This document shows, in pieces, positions 41,347-50,271 of a stretch of DNA of 64,000 nucleotides. The notes under the pieces are model-generated. The model was not told the origin of the DNA. It did no database searches and saw only the letters and a program-made list of their open reading frames with translations. The stretch comes from Streptococcus sanguinis (GTDB lineage Bacteria; Bacillota; Bacilli; Lactobacillales; Streptococcaceae). Made by a program: the position numbers and the translations under genes. The stretch spans positions 124,001 through 188,000 of the forward strand of contig NZ_LS483364.1 of NCBI RefSeq assembly GCF_900475275.1. Reading direction: 5' to 3'. How positions within the stretch are numbered: the stretch's first letter is position 1; every line of letters starts with the position of its first letter.

Positions 41347-41417
41347 AGGCGGTAGACGGATTTGAACCGACGATCAAGCTTTTGCAGAGCCGTGCCTTAC
41401 CACTTGGCTATACCGCC
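41347..41417 (-). tRNA. tRNA-Cys (GCA)
   Basis: A 71-nt cloverleaf on the minus strand. The acceptor stem GGCGGTA pairs with TACCGCC; D-arm GCCAAGTGGTAAGGC; anticodon loop CTGCAAA with anticodon GCA; T-arm GTCGGTTCAAATCCGTC with TTC. CCA is not encoded. Promoter and terminator are both visible, so it is transcribed alone. Confidence 0.96.
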
Positions 41418-41429
41418 GCAACTCTTATT

Positions 41430-41458
41430 ATTCTATCGTAAATACTCGCTTTCGTCAA
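41430..41458 (-). promoter_or_regulatory. tRNA-Cys promoter
   Basis: On the minus strand TTGACG (41458–41453), 17-bp spacer, TAGAAT (41435–41430). Confidence 0.8.
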
Positions 41459-41575
41459 GAGTCTTTCAAAGTCAAATCAGAAAATGTTAGACGCTACCAT
41501 TCTGAACGCTTCAGGAACAAATGTTCAGCTGAGAAGTAGAATTCGTACTTAGTGGCAGAAAATCTGGTAAATGCC

Positions 41576-41604
41576 TTGTCAAAGAGCTGCCCTTTTGTTA
41601 TAAT
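41576..41604 (+). promoter_or_regulatory. rpsB promoter
   Basis: TTGTCA (41576–41581), 17-bp spacer, TATAAT (41599–41604). Confidence 0.85.
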
Positions 41605-41610
41605 AGGAGG

Positions 41611-41706
41611 TGCCGTGTAAATGGCAAAATACTCATTTTAGATGAATTGTGGGACTGTTGCCCTCGGGTGGTCCTGCGAGCTGAAATCTAAAAGAGGAAA
41701 AAAACA
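41611..41706 (+). promoter_or_regulatory. Structured leader of rpsB, candidate r-protein autoregulatory RNA
   Basis: The leader of about 115 nt contains an 8-bp closing helix, TTTTAGAT (41636–41643) with ATCTAAAA (41686–41693). It encloses GGAC/GTCC and CCC/GGG helices, forming a compact structure with GC-rich core. Many r-protein operons of Firmicutes have such leaders bound by their own product; S2 would be the ligand here by inference. Confidence 0.6.
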
Positions 41707-41723
41707 AAAAGGAGAATTTACTC

Positions 41724-42506
41724 ATGGCAGTAATTTCAATGAAACAACTTCTTGAGGCTGGTGTTCACTTTGGTCACCAAACTCGTCGCTGGAACCCTAA
41801 GATGGCTAAATACATCTTCACTGAGCGTAACGGTATCCACGTAATCGACTTGCAGCAAACTGTAAAGTATGCTGACCAAGCTTACGACTTTATGCGTGAT
41901 GCTGCTGCTAACGATGCAGTTATCCTCTTCGTTGGTACTAAAAAGCAAGCTGCTGACGCTGTCAAAGAAGAAGCAGAACGTTCAGGTCAATACTTCATCA
42001 ACCACCGTTGGTTGGGTGGAACTCTTACAAACTGGTCTACTATCCAAAAACGTGTAGCTCGTTTGAAAGAAATCAAACGCATGGAAGAAGACGGAACTTT
42101 CGAAGTTCTTCCTAAGAAAGAAGTCGCTCTTCTCAACAAACAACGTGCTCGTCTTGAAAAATTCTTGGGCGGTATCGAAGATATGCCTCGTATCCCAGAT
42201 GTGATGTACGTAGTTGACCCTCATAAAGAGCAAATCGCTGTTAAGGAAGCTAAGAAATTAGGTATCCCAGTGGTTGCCATGGTTGATACTAACACTGATC
42301 CTGATGATATCGATGTTATCATCCCAGCTAACGACGATGCAATCCGTGCAGTTAAATTAATCACTGCGAAAATGGCTGATGCAGTTATCGAAGGCCGTCA
42401 AGGTGAAGATAGCGTTGAATCAGTAGAAGCAGAATTGGCTGCAACTGAAACTCAAGCAGATTCTATCGAAGAAATCGTTGAAGTTGTTGAAGGTTCAAAC
42501 GAATAA
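41724..42506 (+). CDS. rpsB: 30S ribosomal protein S2
   Basis: 260 aa. Begins [20 protein letters not shown] with [20 protein letters not shown]; contains [35 protein letters not shown] and [20 protein letters not shown]. The tail is Glu-rich ([15 protein letters not shown]). AAAAGGAGAATTTACTC precedes the ATG. Codon use is strongly biased to the C/T-ending optimal codons of highly expressed genes. Co-transcribed with tsf, with a partial hairpin between them. Confidence 0.98.
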   Translation: MAVISMKQLLEAGVHFGHQTRRWNPKMAKYIFTERNGIHVIDLQQTVKYADQAYDFMRDAAANDAVILFVGTKKQAADAVKEEAERSGQYFINHRWLGGTLTNWSTIQKRVARLKEIKRMEEDGTFEVLPKKEVALLNKQRARLEKFLGGIEDMPRIPDVMYVVDPHKEQIAVKEAKKLGIPVVAMVDTNTDPDDIDVIIPANDDAIRAVKLITAKMADAVIEGRQGEDSVESVEAELAATETQADSIEEIVEVVEGSNE

Positions 42507-42521
42507 TCAGTAAACTAACCT

Positions 42522-42553
42522 AAAGGGGCGGGGCTCAGCCCAGCTCCTTTATT
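42522..42553 (+). terminator. Weak hairpin between rpsB and tsf
   Basis: AAAGG-GGC-GGGC pairs with GCCC-A-GC-CCTTT (42522–42550) and has a poor T-tail. It probably reduces, rather than stops, transcription into tsf or stabilises mRNA. Confidence 0.55.
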
Positions 42554-42578
42554 TACATTAAAAAATAGGAGAAGAAAA

Positions 42579-43622
42579 ATGGCAGAAATTACAGCTAAGC
42601 TTGTCAAAGAATTGCGTGAAAAATCTGGTGCTGGTGTCATGGACGCTAAAAAAGCACTTGTTGAAACTGATGGTGACATCGAAAAAGCGATTGAATTGCT
42701 TCGCGAAAAAGGTATGGCAAAAGCAGCTAAGAAAGCTGACCGTGTTGCCGCTGAAGGTCTGACAGGCGTTTACGTAAACGGTAACGTTGCCGCTGTTGTT
42801 GAAGTGAATGCTGAAACTGACTTCGTTGCGAAAAACGCTCAATTCGTTGACTTGGTAAATGCAACAGCTAAAGTAATCGCTGAAGGTAAACCAGCTAACA
42901 ACGAAGAAGCTCTTGCTTTGACAATGCCTTCAGGTGAAACTCTTGAAGCTGCATACGTATCTGCAACTGCAACTATCGGAGAAAAAATCTCTTTCCGTCG
43001 CTTTGCTTTGATTGAAAAGACAGATGCTCAACACTTTGGTGCTTACCAACACAACGGTGGCCGTATCGGAGTTATCTCCGTTATCGAAGGTGGAGACGAT
43101 GCTCTTGCTAAGCAAATCTCTATGCACATTGCTGCGATGAAACCAACTGTTCTTTCATACAAAGAATTGGATGAGCAATTTGTCAAAGATGAATTGGCAC
43201 AATTGAACCACGTCATCGATCAAGACAACGAAAGCCGTGCAATGGTTGGTAAGCCAGCTCTTCCACACTTGAAATACGGTTCTAAAGCTCAATTGACTGA
43301 TGCAGTTGTTGCTCAAGCTGAAGAAGACATCAAAGCTGAGTTGGCTGCTGAAGGCAAACCTGAAAAGATTTGGGACAAGATTATCCCAGGTAAAATGGAT
43401 CGCTTCATGCTTGACAACACTAAAGTTGACCAAGCATACACACTTCTTGCACAAGTATACATCATGGATGACAGCAAGACAGTTGAAGCTTACCTTGAAT
43501 CAGTAAATGCTTCAGTAGTTGAGTTCGCTCGCTTTGAAGTTGGTGAAGGTATCGAAAAAGCTGCTAACGACTTTGAAAACGAAGTAGCTGCAACAATGGC
43601 TGCTGCTCTTGGTCAAAACTAA
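42579..43622 (+). CDS. tsf: Elongation factor Ts
   Basis: 347 aa guanine-nucleotide exchange factor for EF-Tu. N-terminal UBA-like region [20 protein letters not shown] with [20 protein letters not shown], then [38 protein letters not shown], which contacts EF-Tu. It is longer than the E. coli protein, as usual in streptococci, because of the inserted middle region. High-expression codon use. AATAGGAGAAGAAAA lies before ATG. Ends at a strong terminator. Confidence 0.97.
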   Translation: MAEITAKLVKELREKSGAGVMDAKKALVETDGDIEKAIELLREKGMAKAAKKADRVAAEGLTGVYVNGNVAAVVEVNAETDFVAKNAQFVDLVNATAKVIAEGKPANNEEALALTMPSGETLEAAYVSATATIGEKISFRRFALIEKTDAQHFGAYQHNGGRIGVISVIEGGDDALAKQISMHIAAMKPTVLSYKELDEQFVKDELAQLNHVIDQDNESRAMVGKPALPHLKYGSKAQLTDAVVAQAEEDIKAELAAEGKPEKIWDKIIPGKMDRFMLDNTKVDQAYTLLAQVYIMDDSKTVEAYLESVNASVVEFARFEVGEGIEKAANDFENEVAATMAAALGQN

Positions 43623-43650
43623 TCGTTTTTAGCTTAGAAATTGAACGATA

Positions 43651-43680
43651 AAAAGGTCTGAGATTTTTCTCAGACCTTTT
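43651..43680 (+). terminator. tsf terminator
   Basis: AAAAGGTCTGAGA (43651–43663), TTTT loop, TCTCAGACCTTTT (43668–43680); perfect 13-bp stem. Confidence 0.95.
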
Positions 43681-43725
43681 CATTTGTAGCATTTTGAAAC
43701 ATCAAGTGTAGAATGGTGAGCAGCA

Positions 43726-44076
43726 TCACTTAGCTGCTTTTTCTCTTTCTTCCTTATGAGCAATCAAGCCATTGGTAAAAATCAAGACTACCAATATGAA
43801 GAGAAGAGCTGTCGTTTGGGGGTAAGTTAGGCTAAACTGGTAGACTTTGGTAATAAACAAAAGGGGCAGAGTAACCACCATCATAATCAGAAAGCTATAC
43901 CATTTGACTCGGTTGCTGACCAGCTCCTGTTCGAAGAGCAGGGGAGCATAAAGACAGGCGATGAGAGCTCCGATAGGAATATCAACGTAATCAGCGGAAA
44001 AGATGGTAAAAATACTCAGAGCTGCAAAGAGCCATTTGAGTACATGACGAGAATAGTTGAGCCAATCCATTTTCAT
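43726..44076 (-). CDS. Small membrane protein of unknown function
   Basis: 116 aa from the ATG at 44076, chosen for the strong AAGGAGGATAATCCT just upstream; the frame is open for 46 more codons without support. It begins MKMDWLNYSRHVLKWLFAAL and has four hydrophobic segments (about residues 13–27, 34–48, 58–76, 87–106), ending in a charged tail HKEEREKAAK. No domain I recognise. Transcribed from its own promoter (minus-strand TATAAT at 44160–44155), convergent with tsf and divergent from ctsR. Confidence 0.75.
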   Translation of the reverse strand: MKMDWLNYSRHVLKWLFAALSIFTIFSADYVDIPIGALIACLYAPLLFEQELVSNRVKWYSFLIMMVVTLPLLFITKVYQFSLTYPQTTALLFILVVLIFTNGLIAHKEEREKAAK

Positions 44077-44154
44077 AGGATTATCCTCCTTGTTTAGATG
44101 ATAGTTGGCAGGCAGGAGTTTCTGTCTGTCTTTTCCTTGTGGATTTCCACCTAT

Positions 44155-44160
44155 ATTATA
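44155..44160 (-). promoter_or_regulatory. -10 of the small membrane protein gene
   Basis: Minus-strand TATAAT (plus ATTATA 44155–44160), about 78 bp before the start. Confidence 0.55.
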
Positions 44161-44275
44161 ACGCTTTAAAAGCAAAAAGCAAGCGGTTACACAACCGTAG
44201 CAAAGCTTTTTCACTAGTTTGAATTCTCAGACCTTTCAGTCATCCCTTTTTCTTTCAAAATAGAGACTTTTCCGG

Positions 44276-44281
44276 TATAAT
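44276..44281 (+). promoter_or_regulatory. ctsR–clpC promoter -10
   Basis: TATAAT at 44276–44281 (CCGG-TATAAT), immediately followed by the CtsR box. Confidence 0.75.
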
Positions 44282-44284
44282 ATT

Positions 44285-44301
44285 AGTCAAAGATAGTCAA
44301 T
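44285..44301 (+). promoter_or_regulatory. CtsR operator
   Basis: AGTCAAA-GAT-AGTCAAT is a tandem heptamer matching the CtsR consensus (A/GGTCAAA-NAN-A/GGTCAAA) with one mismatch. It overlaps the start of transcription, giving autoregulation of the class III heat-shock operon. Confidence 0.88.
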
Positions 44302-44360
44302 GTTAGAGAAACAAGAAAAGAAGAGATTTATTCTGAAATTTTCAACTGGAAAGGGAAATC

Positions 44361-44825
44361 ATGGGTGCAAAAAACACATCGGACAGTATTGAAGCATATA
44401 TCAAGTCTATTCTGGCTCAGGCTGGGATGGTTGAACTGAAACGCAGTGAACTGGCTGATGTTTTTCAGGTGGTTCCCAGTCAGATTAACTATGTGATTAA
44501 GACGCGTTTTACGGAAAGTCGGGGCTATATCGTTGAGAGTAAGCGTGGTGGCGGCGGCTATATTCGGATTGGAAAGATTGAATTTTCCGACCGGCATCAG
44601 ATGCTTTGCGGCCTGTACGACAGTGTGGGAGAGCGTGTCAGCCAGCAGGTTTTCACAGATGTTATTCAGCTTCTTTTTGATGAGAAGATTATGACTGAAC
44701 GTGAGGGCAATCTAATCTTGTCAACAGCATCGGACTCGATTTTGGGTGATGGGGCTGCGGTGATTCGTGCCCGGATATTAAAAAAGATTTTACAACAACT
44801 AGACAGAAAAGGAATGGAATCATAA
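44361..44825 (+). CDS. ctsR: Class III heat-shock repressor CtsR
   Basis: 154 aa. It starts MGAKNTSDSIEAYIKSILAQ and has the winged-HTH core KRSELADVFQVVPSQINYVI with the glycine-rich wing ESKRGGGGYIRIGKIEF, which senses heat in CtsR. The C-terminal half includes LILSTASDSILGDGAAVIRA. It represses clp genes and itself through the operator at 44285–44301. Streptococci lack McsA/McsB, and none is present here; clpC follows directly (stop and start separated by no bases). Confidence 0.95.
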   Translation: MGAKNTSDSIEAYIKSILAQAGMVELKRSELADVFQVVPSQINYVIKTRFTESRGYIVESKRGGGGYIRIGKIEFSDRHQMLCGLYDSVGERVSQQVFTDVIQLLFDEKIMTEREGNLILSTASDSILGDGAAVIRARILKKILQQLDRKGMES

Positions 44826-47255
44826 ATGAAATACTCAAAAGCCTTAATAGAAAGCTTGGAAGCAGCCCAGCTCTTGGCCGGCCATTTTACGACAGATTAT
44901 CTGGAATCATGGCATCTGCTGATTGCTCTAGCTAATAATCCCTACAGCGTTGCTGGTTCAGTCCTCAATGAGTTTCCTGTGGAAGTTGATGGATTTGAAG
45001 AAGCAGCTTTTCAGATTACTGGTCAGGCTTATCAGAAAGACGGTCACTTCGAGCTGCTGCCTTTTTCTTATCGCTTAGAGGAGTTGTTTGAGGAGGCGGG
45101 CCAGATTGCAGAAGCTGTTCGCGCTAAGCATGTAGGTACTGAGCATGTGCTGCTGGCCATGCTATTTGACAGAGGAACCTTGGCCTCTCGTATTCTGGAA
45201 TTTACCGGCTTTAGCTACGAGGACAAGGAGCAAGGACCGAAAATCAGTGATTTGCGAAAGATCTTGGAGCAGCGAGCTGGCTGGGGCAAGGAAGATATCA
45301 AGGCTATTCGCAGTCTGAATAAGGGAGTAATGGCAGCTAAGCAGACCATGGCTAATATGATGGGTATGCCAGCTTCTACCAGCGGGGGGCTAGAAGACTA
45401 CACTCGTGATCTGACGGAGCTGGCTAGAGATGGCCGATTGGAGCCCGTCATTGGCCGTGATCAGGAAATTTCACGGATAGTTCAGATTCTTAGTCGCAAG
45501 ACTAAAAATAATCCAGTGCTGGTTGGAGATGCTGGGGTTGGTAAGACGGCTCTGGCCTTAGGATTGGCCCAACGTGTAGCGGCCGGTCAGGTTCCTGCTG
45601 AACTTGCCAAGATGCGGGTTTTGGAGCTGGACTTGATGAATGTAGTCGCTGGCACTCGCTTTCGCGGAGATTTCGAGGAGCGGATGAACAACATCATCAA
45701 TGACATTGAAGAAGATGGTCATGTCATTCTCTTCATCGATGAGCTGCATACCATCATGGGCTCTGGCAGCGGTATTGACTCGACCTTGGATGCGGCCAAT
45801 ATCCTGAAACCGGCTCTGGCTCGCGGCACTCTGCGGACAGTTGGCGCCACGACGCAGGAAGAGTATCAGAAACATATTGAAAAAGATGCGGCTCTTTCCC
45901 GGCGTTTTGCCAAGGTCAGCATAGAAGAGCCAAATGTGGCTGACAGCATTGCTATTTTACAAGGTCTGAGAAAGAGCTATGAGGACCATCATAAGGTACA
46001 GATTAGTGATCAGGCTATTGAGACGGCGGTGAAATACGCCCATCGCTATCTGACTAGCAAGCATCTGCCTGACTCTGCTATTGATCTTTTAGATGAGGCT
46101 AGTGCGACAGTCCAGAACAGAGGACCGCAGAATTACGAGCAGTCGGATTTGACGCCAGTGGATCAAGCCTTGATGGCAGCGGATTTTAAAAAGGTTTCAC
46201 AACTGCTTGAGCAAGAGCAGCAACCTAAGCTCTATAAACTGAAAGTGGAAGAAGACGATGTTTTGGCTACTCTGAGTGGCTTGTCTGGTATTCCAGTGCA
46301 GAAGCTGACTCAGACAGATGCGAAGAAATACCTCAATTTGGAAACAGAACTGCATAAACGCGTGATTGGGCAGGACGAGGCGATTTCAGCTATCAGCCGA
46401 GCTATCCGACGGAACCAGTCTGGTATCCGCAGTAGCAAGCGGCCGATCGGATCTTTTATGTTCCTAGGTCCGACAGGAGTCGGGAAGACAGAGCTAGCCA
46501 AAGCTTTGGCCGAAAGTCTCTTTGATGACGAATCTGCTCTCATCCGCTTTGATATGAGTGAGTACATGGAGAAATTCGCGGCTAGCCGCCTCAACGGAGC
46601 GCCTCCAGGCTATGTAGGCTATGAAGAAGGAGGGGAGTTGACGGAGAAGGTACGCAACCGACCTTATTCTGTCCTGCTCTTTGACGAGGTGGAAAAGGCG
46701 CACCCGGATATTTTCAATGTTCTCCTGCAGGTCTTGGATGATGGTCAGTTGACTGACAGCAAGGGCCGCAAGGTGGACTTCTCCAACACGATTATTATCA
46801 TGACCAGCAATCTGGGGGCAACTAGTTTGCGGGATGATAAGACGGTGGGCTTTGGAGCGCGGGATATTCGCTTGGACCATGCCAATATGGAAAAACGGAT
46901 GCTGGAAGAGCTTAAGAAAGCTTATCGACCAGAGTTTATCAACCGTATCGACGAAAAGGTAGTTTTCCACAGCTTATCTGCAGAAGATATGCAGGAAGTG
47001 GTCAAGGTTATGGTCAAACCGCTCATTGCCAGTCTTGCTGAGAAGGGAATTGAGCTGAAGTTCCAGGCTAGTGCCCTTAAGCTGCTGGCTCAGGAAGGCT
47101 ACGATGTGGAAATGGGGGCACGGCCATTGCGCCGCACTCTGCAGACTCAGGTGGAGGACAAGCTGTCTGAGCTACTCTTGACAGGAGATTTGACAACGGG
47201 TCAAACTCTTAAGGTCGGAGTCAAAGCTGGCCAACTCAAGTTCGAAGTGTCCTAG
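44826..47255 (+). CDS. clpC: ATP-dependent Clp protease ATPase subunit ClpC
   Basis: 809 aa Hsp100 unfoldase. N-terminal repeat domain (about residues 1–150: [40 protein letters not shown]); AAA1 with Walker [17 protein letters not shown], Walker [16 protein letters not shown]; a short middle domain ([20 protein letters not shown]); AAA2 with [36 protein letters not shown] and C-terminal [18 protein letters not shown]. The middle domain is compact, the ClpC/ClpE type rather than ClpB. Partner ClpP is not in the window. Co-transcribed with ctsR. Confidence 0.95.
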   Translation: MKYSKALIESLEAAQLLAGHFTTDYLESWHLLIALANNPYSVAGSVLNEFPVEVDGFEEAAFQITGQAYQKDGHFELLPFSYRLEELFEEAGQIAEAVRAKHVGTEHVLLAMLFDRGTLASRILEFTGFSYEDKEQGPKISDLRKILEQRAGWGKEDIKAIRSLNKGVMAAKQTMANMMGMPASTSGGLEDYTRDLTELARDGRLEPVIGRDQEISRIVQILSRKTKNNPVLVGDAGVGKTALALGLAQRVAAGQVPAELAKMRVLELDLMNVVAGTRFRGDFEERMNNIINDIEEDGHVILFIDELHTIMGSGSGIDSTLDAANILKPALARGTLRTVGATTQEEYQKHIEKDAALSRRFAKVSIEEPNVADSIAILQGLRKSYEDHHKVQISDQAIETAVKYAHRYLTSKHLPDSAIDLLDEASATVQNRGPQNYEQSDLTPVDQALMAADFKKVSQLLEQEQQPKLYKLKVEEDDVLATLSGLSGIPVQKLTQTDAKKYLNLETELHKRVIGQDEAISAISRAIRRNQSGIRSSKRPIGSFMFLGPTGVGKTELAKALAESLFDDESALIRFDMSEYMEKFAASRLNGAPPGYVGYEEGGELTEKVRNRPYSVLLFDEVEKAHPDIFNVLLQVLDDGQLTDSKGRKVDFSNTIIIMTSNLGATSLRDDKTVGFGARDIRLDHANMEKRMLEELKKAYRPEFINRIDEKVVFHSLSAEDMQEVVKVMVKPLIASLAEKGIELKFQASALKLLAQEGYDVEMGARPLRRTLQTQVEDKLSELLLTGDLTTGQTLKVGVKAGQLKFEVS

Positions 47256-47381
47256 AAAGCGAAACCTTGCAATGGAAAGTTGAGTGCTTTCGGTTAATCC
47301 TTAATAGAAAGCATACCTATAGATACCGAACAGTTATTTCATCATTCAATGAAACTGGGAATTGAAGGATTGGAGGCTGAT

Positions 47382-48093
47382 ATGTCGTTTTTTAAAGACT
47401 TGTTTGCTGGCAAGAAAGCTAGAGTAAAAACACCAGAAGAGCGCAAGGCGGCCAGTATCCAGCGCTTGAAAAAGGAGGGGATTCCTTACATTGAGCATTT
47501 GCCAGTCATCGAAAGTGCTGAGCAAGTAAGGCCGCGCTCGTTAGAAGAAATTGCGCGTCGGGCTATTAGCAGCCTCTTGATTATTCAGGCGGCCTTGGAT
47601 ATCGAAAATAATAATTATTAATGAGGAGAGTCGCCAGTGGCTGCAGGATAAACTGCAGCAATACGGGGTGCAGGAAGAGTTGACGCCCAAAGAAAGGGCA
47701 GTCTTGGAAGATCGTGCCGACTCGGCAGCTATTATTAATATGGTTTGGAAATATGAGGCCTATTGGTCCCTGATTTGGTACTTGGGTCTAGTAGATACTT
47801 TACCGTTTCCAGATAAGATTTGTGATTGTGATGCTGCTATTGACGCAGTCGCTAGTGCGGTTGACTTTCAGGAATTTCTGAGCAAATGCCAACCGCGCAG
47901 CTTAGAAGAGTTACTGGATGAGGATGATTTGATTTATCGTTATCACTGGGCCTGTGTCGATGCTCGGATTCATAACCAGCCAGCACCGGCAGGCCTTGAT
48001 GAAAGTGTTGTTCAGGAGAGGCGGTCTGGTCTTGACTGGCTACTGGGGCTGAATACGGCCCAGGACTGGGATGCTGTTGAGCTGCATACCTAG
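47382..48093 (+). pseudogene. DUF4272 protein gene with a +1 frameshift
   Basis: The N-terminal part (47382–47621, 79 codons: KTPEERKAASIQRLKKEGIP, IEHLPVIESAEQVRPRSLEE, IARRAISSLLIIQAALDIEN) and the C-terminal part read from the +1 frame (NEESRQWLQDKLQQYGVQEE, LTPKERAVLEDRADS, RYHWACVDARIHNQPAPAGL, DWLLGLNTAQDWD) together form one continuous DUF4272 domain of about 236 residues. The break is at about 47619, in an AT run (ATAATTATTAATG), where one extra T restores the frame if removed. ATG 47382 follows TGGAGGCTGAT. Function of DUF4272 is unknown. Either a recent pseudogene, a base-call error, or, less likely, programmed frameshifting. Confidence 0.85.
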
Positions 48094-48135
48094 TCCAAAT
48101 TCTCTTGCTTCACTTAATTAGAAAAGGAGGTACCT

Positions 48136-48621
48136 TTGTCCGCTCGTAAAATGGCTAAAATTGCCATCCTATCGGCTCTATGTGTGGCCTTTCGCTATGC
48201 ATTTTCCTTTTTGCCCAATGTGCAGCCTATCTCAGCTATCTTTTTTCTGATCGTTATCTTTGAGGATTTGCAGACTTCACTCCTAGTGATGGCTGTGACG
48301 ATGTTTACATCAGCCTTTCTTTTGGGAATGAGTCCAATCGTCCTCTTTCAGTTGCTGTCCTTTGGACTGATTCTTTGCCTTTGGCGGCTGCTCTATCCCC
48401 GGTTAAATCTAGTGGGCCAGGGAATAACAGCAGCTCTCCTATCCTTTGGCTATGGCATTGCCATCGATACACTGACAGCCTTGCTGTATAACTATCACTG
48501 GTGGTCTTATGCGATTATCAACGCTTTGACTTTCAATATAGCGCACGGACTGTCGACCTTGTTTTTTTACCCACTCTTGTACCCTATTTTAAGGAGGATC
48601 TATAATGAAAAAAATCTTTAG
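48136..48621 (+). CDS. ECF transporter S component-like membrane protein
   Basis: 161 aa, TTG start behind AAAGGAGG with 5-nt spacing. Five or six hydrophobic segments: KMAKIAILSALCVAFRYAFS, NVQPISAIFFLIVIFEDLQT, LLVMAVTMFTSAFLLGMSP, LLSFGLILCLWRLLYP, GITAALLSFGYGIAIDTL, IINALTFNIAHGLSTLFFYP. This fits the substrate-binding (S) component of energy-coupling-factor importers. The shared ATPase/EcfT module would be encoded elsewhere. The following lipoprotein has a DUF4430 (transcobalamin-like) domain; this pairing suggests a cobalamin-like or related cofactor. It overlaps the next gene by 17 bp. Confidence 0.82.
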   Translation: MSARKMAKIAILSALCVAFRYAFSFLPNVQPISAIFFLIVIFEDLQTSLLVMAVTMFTSAFLLGMSPIVLFQLLSFGLILCLWRLLYPRLNLVGQGITAALLSFGYGIAIDTLTALLYNYHWWSYAIINALTFNIAHGLSTLFFYPLLYPILRRIYNEKNL

Positions 48622-49006
48622 TTTGCTCACACTTGCTTTTGCCCTTCTCCTTGTTGGTTGCGGCAGCAGCCAGACAAATACTGACAAGAGCTCTAGCTCC
48701 GCTGATTCTTCTGTCAAAAAGGAACTGAAAATCAGCATCAGTATTGCACCAGAAGATCAGGAGAAGAGCGAGAAAACGGTGGCTGTTGCAGAAGGAAAGA
48801 CAGCGATGGATGCTTTGAAGAAGGCCTATAAGGTCGAAGAAAAAGATGGTTTTATCACTTCTATTGACGGCCATGCTCAGGATGAAGAAAAGGGCCTCTA
48901 CTGGATGTTTAAGGTCAACGGAGAAATGGCTCCTAAGGCAGCCAATCAAATCACTGTCAAGGATGGAGACAAGCTGGAATTCTACCAAGAAGTCTATCAG
49001 CAATAA
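48605..49006 (+). CDS. DUF4430-domain lipoprotein
   Basis: 133 aa. Signal peptide MKKIFSLLTLAFALLLVGCG (lipobox LVGC, lipidated Cys19), Ser-rich spacer, then a DUF4430 domain of the intrinsic factor/transcobalamin beta type: VAVAEGKTAMDALKKAYKVE, EKDGFITSIDGHAQDEEKGL, YWMFKVNGEMAPKAANQITV, KDGDKLEFYQ. The 'YWMFKVNG' pattern is diagnostic. AAGGAGG lies 7 bp before the ATG, inside the end of the ECF S gene. Presumed surface ligand-binding partner of that transporter. Confidence 0.85.
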   Translation: MKKIFSLLTLAFALLLVGCGSSQTNTDKSSSSADSSVKKELKISISIAPEDQEKSEKTVAVAEGKTAMDALKKAYKVEEKDGFITSIDGHAQDEEKGLYWMFKVNGEMAPKAANQITVKDGDKLEFYQEVYQQ

Positions 49007-49018
49007 ATCTTGTAGAAT

Positions 49019-49053
49019 AAGAATCTGATGCTTAAGACATTAGGTTCTTTTTT
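49019..49053 (+). terminator. Terminator of ECF–DUF4430 operon
   Basis: A 12-bp stem with G·U pairs (49019–49030 with 49038–49049), loop CTTAAGA, T-tail to 49053. Confidence 0.82.
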
Positions 49054-49088
49054 GTGCCCTCGATATAGTTTTAAAGTGTCTGAAAATA

Positions 49089-49110
49089 TTTTTATAAAAC
49101 TTTATAAAAA
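49089..49110. promoter_or_regulatory. Palindrome upstream of nadR promoter
   Basis: TTTTTATAA–AACT–TTATAAAAA, 9-bp arms, ending 4 bp before the -35 of nadR. Candidate operator for NAD-metabolism control. Confidence 0.4.
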
Positions 49111-49114
49111 ACTA

Positions 49115-49142
49115 TTGACAAAAGAAAAATATAGTTTATAAT
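49115..49142 (+). promoter_or_regulatory. nadR–pnuC promoter
   Basis: TTGACA (49115–49120), 16-bp spacer, TATAAT (49137–49142). Confidence 0.8.
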
Positions 49143-49191
49143 AAAATCATAGAAAGAATAAAATATAAAAAACAATAAAAAGGTTAGATAT

Positions 49192-50250
49192 ATGAAAGAA
49201 AAAATTGCAATCGTCTTTGGAACATTTGCTCCCTTGCATCAGGGGCATATTGATTTGATACAGAAGGCTAAGCGTTCTTACGATAAGGTACGCGTGGTGG
49301 TTTCAGGTTATCAGGGAGATCGTGGGCAGGAAGTGGGTCTGTCTCTGCAGAAGCGATTCCGTTATACGCGGGAGACTTTCGCAGATGATGAATTGACTCA
49401 GGTTTACAAACTGGATGAAACTTCCTTTCCCCGCTATCCTCTGGGTTGGGACAAGTGGCTGTCAGCTCTATTAGAGTTGGTGAGCTATGATGCAGAACGG
49501 GAGGAACTGATTTTCTTTGTTGGTGAGGCTGACTATCAGGAAGAGTTAGAAAAGCGTGCTTTCAAAACTTCCTTGCAGGAGCGACAGTTTGGTATCTCAG
49601 CTACGATGATTCGGGAAAATCTTAGTCTTTATTGGAAATATATAGCCCAGCCTTTCCGCCGTCACTTTACCAAGAAAGTGCTGATTATGGGTAGTGCCAG
49701 CAATGGTAAAACGACCTTGGCTAAGGATTTGGCTCGCTTTTATGATGCTCCGGTTAGTCTGGAATATGCTCGAGAATACCAGATTCAAAATAACGTGCGA
49801 GACGATGAGCTGACTCCTAAAGACTACTATTATCTGCTCTTAGGACAATATGCTCAGACTTCCAGATTAATTGACAGCAGCGCCAACCGTGGTCTGGTCG
49901 TGGCTGATACAAATTCTCTGGTAACCAAGGCTTACTATGATTACTATCTGAAAGAAAGTCCAGTTCAGGACGAAGAAACAGATACCTTTGACAATCTCTT
50001 TGCCAGTATTTTGTCCAAGGAAAAATGGGATTTGATTCTCTTTGCTGAGCCGGTCGGCACCTATGTTAACGATGGTTTTCGCGATATGAGCATGGCAGAC
50101 GAGGCTATCCGCAGTGATTTTTCCAGCCATCTAAAAAGGCTGAAAGAGCAGTGCTTGGCTCATATTCCGACGGTCTATCTAGCTGGTAGTTATTTGGATA
50201 ATTACCAGGCGGCCAAAGAAGCGATTGACATGATTTATCAAGCGGATTAA
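49192..50250 (+). CDS. nadR: NadR: NMN adenylyltransferase / ribosylnicotinamide kinase
   Basis: 352 aa, two domains. N-terminal nucleotidyltransferase: KIAIVFGTFAPLHQGHIDLI (GxFxPxHxGH) and FGISATMIRENLSLYWKYIA (ISxTxxR, about residues 131–140). C-terminal kinase: KKVLIMGSASNGKTTLAKDL (P-loop) and LVVADTNSLVTKAYYDY. It lacks the DNA-binding HTH of enterobacterial NadR, so it is enzyme only. With pnuC it salvages nicotinamide riboside to NAD. ATG preceded by AAAAAGGTTAGATAT. Confidence 0.95.
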   Translation: MKEKIAIVFGTFAPLHQGHIDLIQKAKRSYDKVRVVVSGYQGDRGQEVGLSLQKRFRYTRETFADDELTQVYKLDETSFPRYPLGWDKWLSALLELVSYDAEREELIFFVGEADYQEELEKRAFKTSLQERQFGISATMIRENLSLYWKYIAQPFRRHFTKKVLIMGSASNGKTTLAKDLARFYDAPVSLEYAREYQIQNNVRDDELTPKDYYYLLLGQYAQTSRLIDSSANRGLVVADTNSLVTKAYYDYYLKESPVQDEETDTFDNLFASILSKEKWDLILFAEPVGTYVNDGFRDMSMADEAIRSDFSSHLKRLKEQCLAHIPTVYLAGSYLDNYQAAKEAIDMIYQAD

Positions 50251-50271
50251 AAAAGAAAGTGGTAAAATAGA

